64,000 nt of DNA from Armadillidium nasatum (taxonomy: Eukaryota > Arthropoda > Malacostraca > Isopoda > Armadillidiidae), in assembly GCA_009176605.1 (NCBI GenBank), contig SEYY01000113.1, positions 34,351 to 98,350 of the forward strand, read 5' to 3'. Shown here in pieces: positions 26,654 through 43,540 of this stretch. The notes beneath the pieces are model-generated. The model ran no database searches. It was not told the origin of the DNA and worked only from the letters and a program-made list of their open reading frames with translations. The position numbers were made by a program, and so were the translations under genes. Position 1 is the stretch's first letter. The number at the start of each line of letters is the position of its first letter.

Positions 26654-26893
26654 GATTTAAATCGCGTTAGAAAGAAGCCATACATAGCAGATCCTCCAGA
26701 TTTAGATGGGTGGACTGATAGTGATGCTGCTGAAGAGTCTTGGAAGCTTCACAAAATGAGGAACGACTCAATAATAGATGATCTGTTTAAAGGACAGTTT
26801 AAGTCTACATTACAATGCCATGAATGTGAAAAAGTATCTGTAAAATTTGATGAGTTCTGTTGTTTGTCTGTTCCAATTCCTAAGGATTTAAAG
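26654..26893 (+). CDS. USP19: USP19-like exon F: USP fingers, first CxxC
   Basis: Eighty codons, phase 0 at both ends: [50 protein letters not shown] and [19 protein letters not shown]-x-D-L-F-x-GQ-x-KS is typical of USPs. The CHEC pair is the first half of the USP finger zinc site; its partner CxxC would lie downstream of the window. The donor is AAG|GTAGGT. The acceptor TTTAG is fed by an (ATT)n array (26581-26651) rather than by a normal pyrimidine tract. Confidence 0.95.
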
Positions 26894-30476
<3,583 letters not shown>

Positions 30477-32600
30477 ATTATAACTAACTACCACATTTTA
30501 CTCATTCCCTTCCCTACTTTTTATTTCTACTTTTATCATATGTACTTTTTCTTATTTCCTTTGCTCTGTATTTAACTTATATCTTAATCACTTTAGTAAC
30601 ATCATACTAAAGTGATTGATAATGTGATTTGAAAAAAAAGATACTTTCCTATTTTGTATGTTCCCTAATCCTATCTTCTGTAACTCTTCTCCACTCACAG
30701 ACACTGCTATTGTTGATAGTCATCTCTCTCCCCACACTGTTTTTATATACCAAGTATCCACAATTGCTTCTAAGTCTCCATATATAAACTCTTCATTGCT
30801 CATGCCCTCTCATCCAGTATGTCAATTTTTGTTCTATTTCTTCTTCCCTTTTATATTCTCGTTTTCTTTCTCAATCACTTCCATCAATTAGGATATTTTT
30901 CTGGACATTTATCCCTCCAAACTTCCTCTGAATGTCGATGTATTGTACAATATATAACTACCACTCCTCCTACAGGGTTTTTTCCTCCTTTCTATGTCTC
31001 TATTTTTATGAAATCCATCTGCTGCTTTAGTTCCTTTTTACCATTCGCTGTCTTTTTCTTCTTCATTAAAAGGAGAGTGAAATATTCTTTTTAAAATGGT
31101 TTTCATATTTTCCAAGGTGATGTCTTCTGTACCACATGCAGTCAAATCATTTGTATTATTTTTTCTTCAAGCCCTCTCTTTCTTATAAATGGTAACTAAT
31201 CTTTGCATCTATTTTTCCTCCTTTAACCTTTCACATTCTGAATTGATCTTTTGTATTTATTGATGGATTCTTTTCATGTCACACAACGTTTTACTTTTTG
31301 AAACCTATCTGTCACTTTGTCTGGACCAAAATGTTTTTACAATGCTTTAAAATTAATTTTACTCCACCCTTTGAAATTGCATCAATATTTAAACTTTAAT
31401 TGTCTCATATGCTTTCCCTCTCAACTTTAACTCTAAATTTGGCAAGAAGTTTGTCCATTCCTCTTCCAAAGCTCCTTGCTTGCTTGTGCTTTAAGTGTTG
31501 CTTTTTAGAAAGGAGCATAGGATCTCTGTTATGATTTACCATTCAGTCTGGACTTTCTCTTTGTTTCCACGAAGTACCTTATTTTTCTATAAAAGTTCTC
31601 AATTAGACTATTGTTCTTAAATACATTATCTAATTTCTTCAACATTTTATCAACAGCATTTTTTTTTTCTCAGTGTCAAAATGGTTAATTACATTTAAAG
31701 CTTTTCCAGACACACTGGACATTTTATGTCTTCACCCCCAGATAATAGCCGTGCTTCTACTTTTTTCTCCATGTTTGGTACCCTTTTGTTTCACTCATTT
31801 GTGGAGCATTCATTTACATTACCGCTGTCTATTTACTCTCTTTTCCTGCTCTGTTTTCTCTCACTTCCTTTATACTAATCTTCTGATGCCTTTTATATCG
31901 CCAAGTTCTGCTGCTTCTTACTTACATAAATACGAAAACAGCGTAGTTTAGATCAAAAGACGTTTATGATCACTTTATTTTACCTTTGAAACCTTTCCTT
32001 TATTTCCTTTGGTTTTGTTTTTTTCTTCAGTTGACAACTGATATACATACATACATATATAATTATATTATATACAGAATTGAATGAATGATACATGTCC
32101 TGAAATTCCTAACTATCCATGTATAAATTGTAAATGAATATTGAATATATTAGGACTTCCTACCATTAAATTAATCCTTTTTTTCCTTTTCTTGAAATCT
32201 TACTTGTATATAAACTTTATTTTTTTCCCCTTTGTTTTTTTATTTTATTACCGAACTCCAAATAAATCTTACCACTCTTCAAATTGAGATTGAGCACGCA
32301 TATATAATTCTGAAACAAAAATTGAATAGTAAAGTTAACATTTAAAATTAACTTTTTTTCTAGCATTTATTATTTTAAGGATATTTCATCACTGCTAATG
32401 TCAGGGAATGTGGGAACTGTAAATTATAGGCGTATATTTTGTGTTTAGGTATGCAGTGGCCCCCAAAATATAACCCCCTCCCAAATCTCCTAACCCCGAA
32501 ACATACGAATGAACACTTACGGTTTGAGCGTTGTATGGCGATCAAGTCTCCTTTGCACTTCAAATCCTTTTGTAAGATGCTCTCTGTTTGATGAATCCAA
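30477..32600. other. Intron F-G, T/C-rich, possibly decayed minus-strand coding repeat
   Basis: For about 1.3 kb (30640-31970) the plus strand is T/C-rich with short minus-strand reads rich in Lys, such as NNSLIENFYRKIRYFVE. The base bias resembles antisense of a retroelement like the one at 55-60 kb, but I cannot name a family. Confidence 0.3.
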
Positions 32601-33775
<1,175 letters not shown>

Positions 33776-35567
33776 ATTCCTAATAGGGACCGACCGGGGC
33801 CGGGGTTCTGGTCGGGGTTTCCTAAAATTTGTAAAGAGGTCAAAAGCACTGAAATTTTAGGTTAAGAAAATTAGATATAAATTTAATTGAGGTTTATTTA
33901 ATTGTAAGGAAGTAGAAGAATAGCCAACATTCACTTAAATTAATGATTATATGCATTTTCTTTTAAAAAATTTCAAAAAATTACAGTTTTGTATAGTAAA
34001 AGTTTAAAAAAAAGTACAAAAATTAAAAAAAATAAAAAATTTCTAATTCATAATAGTGATTCAACAGGTTTACCTAGGTAAGACCCTAAGGTAAAGTTTG
34101 AAAAATGTAAAATATAAAATTATCAATATAACCTGTATTTATACATATCATTGTTATTTTATTGCTATGTATCAAACTTGTATCATTTAGCTACATTATT
34201 TCAAAATTATTATTTTGTTTATACTTTCAGTCAATATGGCTAAAAGATCAGCTTCTGCAGTATTGGAGTACTTTACAATGTTTCAGGATAGGCTCGAAAT
34301 AGCTAAATGTAACATCTGCAGTCAGAAAATTAGAATAGAACTTCAGGGTGCCACAAGTAAAAAAATTTCAACCAAATCTATATTTAGTATCTAAAATCAA
34401 AACACAAAGATGAACATTCACTAGCGGAAAAGGAGTGGTCAAAAGAACCAGAAAAAAAATCTTAATTTTCTTATATTTTGTTTGAAATTTTTTTTTTTAA
34501 TTATTTGACTGATTGAGCTGAAATTTTCAAGGTTTATGCATTTTTTTCCCGAAGTTCTGAATTGATTTCGAGCATTTTTTTTGAGTCTATTAATAGCGGT
34601 TTGAAAGTTATTTGGACCCAAAGTTGAGATAAATTGAAAAACTAGGTCAAACCACTGGTCCACATGAGCTGAAAATTTAACTGAATAATCTTAGCCCCAA
34701 TTTCTTGCATTGGTGGGAATAGATTTTTGATATCACGTCTAGAAAAAAAGTTATAAGCACTTGAAAAACAATTTGGAAAAATCGTACCCTTCTGGAGGAA
34801 AAAATTATTTTAAAAAAAACGCTATCTACTAATTTTTTATTTTTGGATATTGTGTAGAGGAGAGGGACAGGGCAACAACATTTATTTAGTGCATTATTAA
34901 ATTATTTGTTTGAATCGAGATATAGCCTCTCAAACTTTGGAAATTTTTGAAATTTGGTCAAAAATGGACCTTTTTGAAGGCTATATCTCGAAACCAACGA
35001 ATTGCATCGAATAAAATATATAGAGGAATTTGTAGCCCCACCCCTCCTTTATACATCCACAAAAATAAGAAATGTTATAGTTGTATTTTTTTTTTTTTTT
35101 AAATTTTTGTTTGCAAAGATGGATTTTTTAAAAAATATTTATTTCGATAGTTGGTCAGTTTTTGGCTTATAAAATTTTTTCTATAACTCTGCGAACATAA
35201 GGCTATTAGAAGCTTTTGTAGCCCATAAAATTTTGAATAAATAGTCCAACTTTCAACTTATTTTAAAAAGTGGTTTGGCCCCGCCATTCTTTTGAAAAAT
35301 GGTCAATTTAAAAAAAACAAAAAAAAAAACACTTTTTTAACCGTAATAGACTCGGAAAAACGCTAGAAATGGACTTTTCTTATGGGTAAAAAAATCTATA
35401 TACTGAAAATTTCATCAAAATCGACTGAAAATTAAAAAAAATTTTTTTTGAAACTTGACTGTCCCTTTTGCCATTTTAACCCCGGCCGGCAAACCCCGGT
35501 TTTCCCTGATTTTTTTTGCCGGGGTCAGGGTCAGTAAAAATGGCCTGGGTCTGTTCATAATTCCTAA
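33776..35567 (+). mobile_element. hAT element with 8-bp target duplication and BED-finger remnant
   Basis: The element spans 33784-35559 (1776 bp). ATTCCTAA flanks it at 33776-33783 and 35560-35567. The left end starts TAGGGACCGACCGGGGCCGG and the right end, read backwards, TATGAACAGACCCAGGCC: about 18-bp imperfect inverted repeats. Both ends carry G-rich short repeats (CCGGGG, GGTCGGGG; CCGGC, CCCCGG). The left half encodes a BED-type zinc finger like that at the N-terminus of hAT transposases, but no catalytic domain is visible, so it is non-autonomous or decayed. Confidence 0.85.
34236..34440 (+). pseudogene. BED zinc-finger fragment of a hAT transposase
   Basis: The reading starts MAKRSASAVLEYFTMFQDRL, continues AKCNICSQKI and, after a one-base shift, LKSKHKDEHS. 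The C-x2-C and H-x-x-x-H pair form the BED finger used by hAT transposases to bind DNA. The frame breaks between the two halves and then runs into stops. Confidence 0.65.
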
Positions 35568-35682
35568 CCTAATGAATTGCATTAATAATATATATACACT
35601 TGACTAGTGGAGGCATTTAGGTCTACTACACGTCAATTCTCCTCTTTAAACCGCACCTGAAGAAAATTCTATATCCACATGA

Positions 35683-35812
<130 letters not shown>

Positions 35813-35984
35813 CATTCAGAGATGGAATTTATTAAAATACTTTTCCTTTTTAATTTATTACCAATGTTCTAAGTGAAAAAAAGTATTAACGAGTTTCTCA
35901 CTAATATCTTCAGACCCACTCTTCATTTTCCTACTGTACCTAAACAAAAAATATACTTAACTTCTGTATATAGGATCACTTACA

Positions 35985-36285
35985 TCTCAACTTAGTAGAA
36001 ATATTCTTACTATACTTGAAGAAACATTCTCCAAATGCCAGCTCATTCTTAAAAATTGTATCGCCCTCTCAATTCATACTTTCTTCAGACACAAGGAAAC
36101 TCACTCGATGCTTCTCAGATCCTCATTAATTTATTTAAGTGTGCCAGCTGTAATGCGGCATTTGTTGGCAAAACTTATCTATAATTAAAAGTGATGATTG
36201 ATAGTATAGAGCTGACCTTCTTCATTGCTCTCCTGAACACTCTGTCTTAAAAGACCATTGAGATACCCACCCTCAAAAATTTGTT
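35985..36285 (+). mobile_element. Penelope-like element scrap with GIY-YIG motif
   Basis: One frame reads LFKCASCNAAFVGKTYL near 36132-36182, the C-x2-C-x-x-x-(Y/F)-V-G-x-T signature at the start of the GIY-YIG endonuclease of Penelope-like retroelements. SPEHSVLKDH in another frame about 60 bp on fits the later part. Upstream FSKCQLILKN fits the domain before it. Frames are broken and the scrap is short. Confidence 0.5.
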
Positions 36286-37224
36286 CTCACCAATGCAAGA
36301 ATTGGGGCTAAGATTATTCAGTTAAATTTTCACTCATGTGGACCAGTGGTTTGACCCCTCGTATCCATTTTTTTAAAACTATGGGTCCAAATAACTTTCA
36401 AACCGTTATAGACTCAGGAAAATGCTCGAAATCAACTCAGAACTTCGGGAAAAATGCATTTACCCTGAAAATTTCAGCTCAGTCAGTCAAATAAAAAAAA
36501 AAAAAATTTTTTTCAAACAAAATATAGAAAATTAAGATTTTTCTTCTTCATTTTTTAAAATTTTCTTTTTTTCTGTTTCTTTTGACTGCTCTTTTTCTGC
36601 TAGTGAATGTTCATTTTTGTGTTTTGATTGTAGATGCCCCCATAAAGATTTGGTTGAAAATTTTTTACTTGTATCACCTGGAGGTCATCTTCTAATTTCC
36701 TGACTGCAGATGTTACATGTAACTATTTCGAGCCTATCCTGAAACATTAAAAAGTACTTCCATACTGCTGAAGCTGATCTTTTAACCATATTGATTGAAA
36801 GTATAAGCAAAATAAAATTTTTGAAATAATGTAGCTAATTGATACAAGTTTGATATGTAGCAATAATATAACAATGATATGTATAAATATAGGTTATATT
36901 GATAATTCTATATTTTTTCAAACTTTCCCTTAGGGTCTTATAGGTAAAGCTGTTGAATCACTATTGTGAATCAAAAAATTTTTTTAAAATTTTTTGTACT
37001 TTTTATTATACAAAATCTGTAATTTTCTGAAATTTTTTCAGAGAAAATGCACATAATCATTTATTTAATTGAATGCTAGCTATTTTACGCCTTTCTTATA
37101 ATTAAATAAACCTCAATTAAATTTATATCTAATTTTTTTAAGTAAAATTTCAGTGCTTTTGACCTCTTTACAAATTTTAAGCAACCCCAGCCCCGGAAAA
37201 AAATTCCATCCCCGGTCGGTCCCT
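36270..37224 (-). mobile_element. Second, truncated copy of the 33.8-kb hAT element, inverted
   Basis: In reverse complement this matches about 33786-34720: it ends CCCCGGTCGGTCCC at 37224, carries the same A/T-rich arm, a decayed BED segment at about 36590-36800, and stops near 36285. Divergence from the first copy is obvious, including small indels. No right half is present. Confidence 0.75.
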
Positions 37225-37983
37225 TTTTCTATCAGTATAATTTTAGAAGCCCACACAGTCAAAAATCATTACAATATGTTTCTACAGATATGATTCCATA
37301 CACAATTTGTTCCACCAGACTATTTTAATTAGCAATAGCATTCTTTATTATTACAGCACAAATGAAACGAAAACTCTCCTTAACCCTTTTTCCGAATAAA
37401 GAAATAAAGCTCTTACACAACGTAATAAATTTGTATTTGGCTTCATTCATTGCTTTGTTGCCCAAATAATCCATGCACCGAACAATCCATTTTTTTGCAA
37501 AAAATTTTGCCAGTATTTTCCATATAAACCATATACGGAGTTCTGGGAAAGAATAAACAGTATTTATGGGTCTATATCTAAGTATATTAAAGGTATTAAT
37601 AGCTGATGTCACAGGAAATACCCAAGTATGTTTTAGGAAGAATGTCTGAATAACATCAAAATATTTACTTAAATCGAAAAACTCTTTCTTAAGAATAAAT
37701 ATCCCCTTATTATACTTTGAAAATCTTTGTTTAGAGCATTACATAAGTTTCTATATTATACTTTTATCATATTAGAGAGTAGACTAGTTGTGCATTGTTT
37801 AGATTAGGGACATTTGCTTTTCAAACTTCTTTGTTGTTTTTCATTAAAGAGGCCATATTTTCTTTTTCATAAGAAGACAAAAATATTTTGTACATGAAAG
37901 TATGATAGCAATTTATATTTATTCCAAAGTTTCATTAAACTTTGGAATAAATATTAATTTTTAAAAATTTTTAAAATTTTCAG
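37225..37983. other. Intron F-G, end
   Basis: A 95-codon minus-strand open stretch at 37325-37612 has aromatic-rich but unrecognised sequence and no supporting feature. Otherwise AT-rich intron up to exon G. Confidence 0.4.
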
Positions 37984-38124
37984 ACAATTCCAGTGGTGTT
38001 CTTTTGGAGAGATAAGGCAAAACGACCAAAGAAGTTCTTTATTCGTGTGACGGCAGATGCGATTGTTGATGAATTGAAGCAACAGCTTTCCCTACACACA
38101 AATGTTCCACCTGTTGCCATTCAA
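37984..38124 (+). CDS. USP19: USP19-like exon G: UBL-like insert, first half
   Basis: Acceptor TTTTAAAATTTTCAG, donor CAA|GTAAGA at 38125. Forty-seven codons in phase 0 read [47 protein letters not shown]. In USP19 a ubiquitin-like insert follows the PVP-L-P strand of the USP core, and VTA-x-x-x-V-x-ELKQQL fits its beta strand plus helix. The length and phase agree with exon H. An AT array begins 19 bp past the donor. Confidence 0.88.
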
Positions 38125-38142
38125 GTAAGAAATGTCATATTA

Positions 38143-38346
<204 letters not shown>

Positions 38347-38462
38347 TGGCTTACATTTTTTTGGAATGTTCAGTTTCTTTGACTGTAAAGTTTCGAATGC
38401 CACAAAACATTATTTTTGTTGATTTTACAAATTTTCAATTAATTCATTACTAATTAACCGTT

Positions 38463-39057
38463 TAAGAGGTTGGGTGTTCTGAGGCACCTTCAGAATTACT
38501 TCGTCACCCCAGTTGCTTGCTTGTATAGGGGTGTTGTTCGTCCCTGTATGGAGTACGCTTCACACATCTGGAGTGGCTCCACTCACACAGTTCTACTTGA
38601 GATGGTGGAGTCTAGAGCATTTCGTCTCATCAACTCTCCTGCTCTTACTAACTCTCTCCAATCTCTTTCTTCTCGTCGAATTGTTGCTTCACTCTCTCTA
38701 TACTATCGCTATTACAACGGACACTGCTCTTCTGAACTCTCATGTCGCATACCTCCTCCATTGAGATGAGCCCGGGTGACACGACTTTCTACACAGTCTC
38801 ATCCTTTCTCTGTCCAACTCTCTGACCCCAGACTTAACCGCTATGCTCAGTCTTCCATATACTCTACTGTTAAAGTCTGGAACACACTCCCTTTATCTGT
38901 TTTCCCAACTTCCTTTGACTTGCGTACTTTCAAATGCTGTGTATCTGGACACGTCGGCCAACATCGAGCTGAATAGTATTTTTCTAACACCGGTGGAATT
39001 CAGTAGGCCTCCGACCTTTGCCCACCGGAGGAGACATAAAAAAAATAAAAATAAAAA
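38463..39057 (+). mobile_element. LINE-D copy, 3' end
   Basis: Plus-strand C-terminal domain: EYASHIWSGSTHT, ESRAFRLINSPALTNSLQSL, YRYYNGHCSSELS, then across one stop QSHPFSVQLSDPRLNRYAQS, VWNTLPLSVFPTS. The 3' UTR ends in the family motif TAGGCCTC..CCCACCGGAGGAGACATAAA and an A-rich tail. 5'-truncated. Confidence 0.85.

Positions 39058-39774
<717 letters not shown>

Positions 39775-39866
<92 letters not shown>
39775..39866. repeat. (TA)n array right of hexamer element
   Basis: About 92 bp; with 39448-39557 it is probably one array split by the insertion. Confidence 0.98.
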
Positions 39867-39869
<3 letters not shown>

Positions 39870-39941
39870 GGGGGGAACGTAGCGCCGTTCAAAGCGATGC
39901 AAGTGCCTCCCATTGGGCATAACCCGGGGAATGACAATATG

Positions 39942-40130
39942 GTCAAGACTAGGGATGGAGCGATACCAAAATTTTTACCGATACCGATACCTAAAAATAT
40001 GCCGATACTACTACCGATACCGATGCTTTACTCTTATCCAAAAATTTTGCCGATACCGATACAGTATCGGAAAATATGCCAATACTTGCCGATACCGATA
40101 CCGATACTTCACTCCATCCCTAGTCAAGAC
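39942..40130. mobile_element. (CGGTAT)n-bodied hAT-type element with perfect 8-bp target duplication
   Basis: The 173-bp element 39950-40122 starts TAGGGATGGAGCGATACC and ends CACTCCATCCCTA. GTCAAGAC flanks it on both sides (39942-39949, 40123-40130). The body consists of CGATAC units with AAAATTTTT and AAATATGCC spacers. The duplication and the terminal inverted repeats show it moves as a DNA transposon of hAT type; it encodes nothing. Confidence 0.9.
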
Positions 40131-40499
40131 CATTCCGTTTCACTCCGTTGCTCTTTGGTTCGTTCCTTTTCGCGTTTCACCTTCTCAGAGGGTCTCTATT
40201 GTACCCTCGCCTCATATTGGAGTGTCTATGCTCCCTCTTCTCCTTCCTCCGACTCCCTTCTCATGTTCCAACAATGTACAAGCGCTTATTTGCACAACTT
40301 TCTAAAAAAAAAAAAAAAAAAAATTTTGAAACTTAAAGCAGCCTCAGAGATGCTTCGAGGGGCGGCATCCAAAGAATGCCCTTTATTCACTCTTCACCTC
40401 ATCATCACTTGAGAGTTGGCGGCCTCCGATGATGTAGATGGTGCCGCCAGGACCCAGCGTTCGGCTTGCCCAGGCGCACGGTGTTCTTTTTTCATTAAT
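40131..40499. other. Unassigned C/T-rich stretch before LINE-D
   Basis: C/T-rich sequence with an A run at 40304-40322, perhaps the tail of a further element, then GC-richer sequence (GGCGGCCTCCGATGATG) that may be the LINE-D 5' region. No frame recognised. Confidence 0.4.
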
Positions 40500-43311
40500 T
40501 TCTGTAACATTTGCGATCTTTTTTCTAATTCCCCTTTCTCTTCAAAGCCTCATCTCTTTTTCTTAACCGAAACTTAAATGTATGAGTATTCTGACAGCAA
40601 ACCTTATTCTGTTACCCCCTACAGTCTCTATCCTCAATTTACAGCAATAGGCGGATATTGCGCATATGTTCGCAACAATGTTATTTGCTCTCGTGTCTCT
40701 AATATGGAGTCTACTAAATTCTCAACTTTGTGGCTTAAGCTCTCTTGCAATTCTACTATTAAATTTATTTGTTCTGTCTATTTATCTCCTAATTCTACTG
40801 ACTATTAAAAATTCTTTGACTATTTAAACTCCAAAATAGAGCACATTCTTTCTTCTTCTCCTTTCTCCGAAATTATCATTTTAGGTGATTTCAACGTTCA
40901 ACACCAGCCAATGGCTTTCATCTAGTTCTCATGATCCAGCCGGTGAACTCGTCTTCGACTTTTCTGTCCATAATAACCTTGAGCAGTTGGTGCACCTCCC
41001 TACCCGTATCCCTGACCGTATTTTTGATGAACCCAATATACTTAATCTTTTCTTAACCTCATATATTGTTAAACTTTTTCCTCCTCTGGGTTCATCCGAT
41101 CACCTTATATCCGTATCTTGTTCTTTCTCTTTAAGTCTTCCTCAATAACGGCACTCGCCTTCGGTGAGGAGACGTTTCTGGCACTTCGGTGTTGCTAATT
41201 TTTCTGACTTTTTGTTGTACTTCACTAATTTCCCATATAATGATTACTGCTTTCGTGGGAGGGGTCCCTCTGAATGTGCAGAGCGCAACCGAGGTGATTC
41301 TCTCTGGCATGGAGGCGCACATTCCATATTCTTTCCCTTCTACTAGACCTAACAAACCTTGGTTTAAATCTACTTGTTCTCGCGATATCCGCCGCACGAA
41401 TGCCTCCGTCAGATATTACCGTCGTGTTCAAACTCCTGAAACTCATTCAACTTATATTTTATCAAGGAATCGTGCAAAATCTATTCTTCGAGATTCCAAA
41501 AACTCTTTTTCTCTGCCGCAAATGCAATAATTTTTCTGATCCCTTTCCTCTCGCCCTTCTGGCATTTTGCAAAAAATGTCAACTCTAACTTTTCTCCTCT
41601 TTCTCTCCTCTAGTTTCTTTTGATGGTTCAACTGCCATTTTACCTTCTACTAAAGCAGAACTCATCGCTCAAACTATTTGCCTCTAACTCTACCTTTGAC
41701 GATTCCGGAGCTGTTCCTCCTCCTTCAACCCTCTCCAACTCAGTTATGCCTAACATTGTAATTTCTTCTAAAGATGTCATTTCTGCTCTCACTCTGAACT
41801 CAACACTAAGAAGGCGTATGGTCCTGACGGTATTCCTCCTGCGGTTCTCAAAATTTGTGCTTACTCAGCCTTGGTAAACTTTTTCGTCTTTGTCTCTTCA
41901 CTTCGACCTTCCCTTCTTGCTGGAAACGTGCGCTCATTCAGACTGTGCCGAAGAAGGGGACCCCTCTCAACCTTCTAACTAACGTCCTATTTCTTTAACA
42001 TACGTTCTTTCTAAAGTTTTCGAATCTATCCTTAACAGGAAGATTTTGAAGCACCTTTATTCTTGTAATCTTGTTTCTGATGGCCAGTATAGCTTTCGTA
42101 AAGAACGTTCTACTAGTGATCTTCTTTCCCTACTATCTAACTCTTGGTCCTCCGCTCTTCGGGGTTTCAGTGAGTCTTTTGCTGTGGCGCTAGACATATC
42201 GAAAGCCTTCGAAAGAGTCTGGAACAAAGCTTTGATTTCCAAACTTCCCTCTTTCGGAATCTATCCTTCTCTCTAATTTTTTTCCGGTCGTTCTGTAGCA
42301 GCTGTTGTAGACGGTCACAGTTCTTCCTATAAATCTACAATTATTGGTGTTCCTTAAGGATTTGTCCTATCCAAGTCTTTTCTAATTTTCATCAGTGACC
42401 TTCTCTATATTATTTCATCTCCTATACACTCCTATGCCGATGACTTTACCCTTCGTTACTCCTTTCAATTTGAAAGATGCCCATCGTCAGTTAATAGATT
42501 CAAGAAGAATGGATTGGAGTAGCTGACCTCAGATCTTTCTTGTATTTCAAATTGGGGCAGAGAAAACATGGTTGTTTTCAGTGCCTTAAATGACATAATC
42601 TTCCACACAACTTTGACATCTTCTTCGAAAACACTCAACTCAAACCTTCATATGTCCTCAATATTCTCGGTGTTTCTTTTTCCCGTGATCTTTCTTGGAA
42701 AGATCACATTACTTCTCTCTCTCTCTAAACAAGCTTCTAAGAGGTTGGGTGTTCTGAGGCGCCTTCGTAGTGTTTTTACGCCACCCCAGTTGCTTGCTCT
42801 GTATAGGGGTGTTGTTGGCCCCTGTATGGAGTACGCCGCGCATATCTGGGGTAGTTCCACACATACAGCTCTTCTTGAAAAGGTGGAGTCTAGGGCTTTT
42901 CGTCTTATCAACTCTCCCGCTCTTACTAACTCTCTCCAATCTCTTTCTTCCCGTCGAATTGTTGCGTCACTCTCTCTAAACTATCGCTATTACAACGGAC
43001 ATTGCTTTTCTGAACTTTCACGTCGCATACCTCCTCCATTGAGAAGGGCTCGTGCGACACGACTTTCTACACAGTCTCATCCTTTCTCTGTCCAACTTTC
43101 TAACCTCAGACTTAACCGCTATGCTCACTCTTACATGTACTCTACTGGTAAAGTCTGGAACACACTCCCTTTATCTGTTTTCCCTTGATTTGCACACCTT
43201 TAAACTCCGTGTATCGGGTCACGTCGGCCATTAGCGACCTGATTCAATACTTCCCAACTCTGGTGGATATTGGTAGGCCTCTGGCCTTTGCACACCAGAG
43301 GAGACATATAA
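40500..43311 (+). mobile_element. LINE-D, longest copy (endonuclease to 3' end)
   Basis: Plus-strand blocks in order: endonuclease ([30 protein letters not shown]), linker (NKPWFKSTCSRDIRRTNAS), RT fingers, YSFRKERSTSDLLSLLSNSW, VALDISKAFERVWNKALISK, YADD near 42435, and the C-terminal domain (EYAAHIWGSSTHT, VWNTLPLSVFP). Frameshifts and a few stops separate the blocks, but catalytic motifs are visible. The 3' UTR ends CACACCAGAGGAGACATA and then runs directly into TA repeats. Confidence 0.88.
42568..43188 (+). pseudogene. LINE-D C-terminal domain, open stretch
   Basis: About 206 codons without a stop: SKQASKRLGVLRRLRSVFTP, LYRGVVGPCMEYAAHIWGSS, ESRAFRLINSPALTNSLQSL, HPFSVQLSNLRLNRYAHS, GKVWNTLPLSVFP. 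This is the conserved thumb-to-C-terminus region of Jockey-like LINEs. Confidence 0.85.

Positions 43312-43381
<70 letters not shown>
43312..43381. repeat. (TA)n array as apparent LINE-D tail
   Basis: About 70 bp, the shortest in the window. Confidence 0.98.
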
Positions 43382-43385
<4 letters not shown>

Positions 43386-43540
43386 CATAAAAATAAACTA
43401 AATTAAAAATTAGCGATATTCTTTAATATCGTTATGAATAAATTTTTTTCCGTTATTTCTCTTGCGCCACATAAACTCACAAAGATACGAATCCATTAAT
43501 TTCCTTATTATTCAAGTGCAACATTTTTTTTTTTTTTTAA

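Noticed and set aside
37325-37612. 95-codon minus-strand open stretch as a gene
   Set aside because: No recognisable motif, no splice or promoter context, and AT-rich surroundings where such lengths occur by chance.
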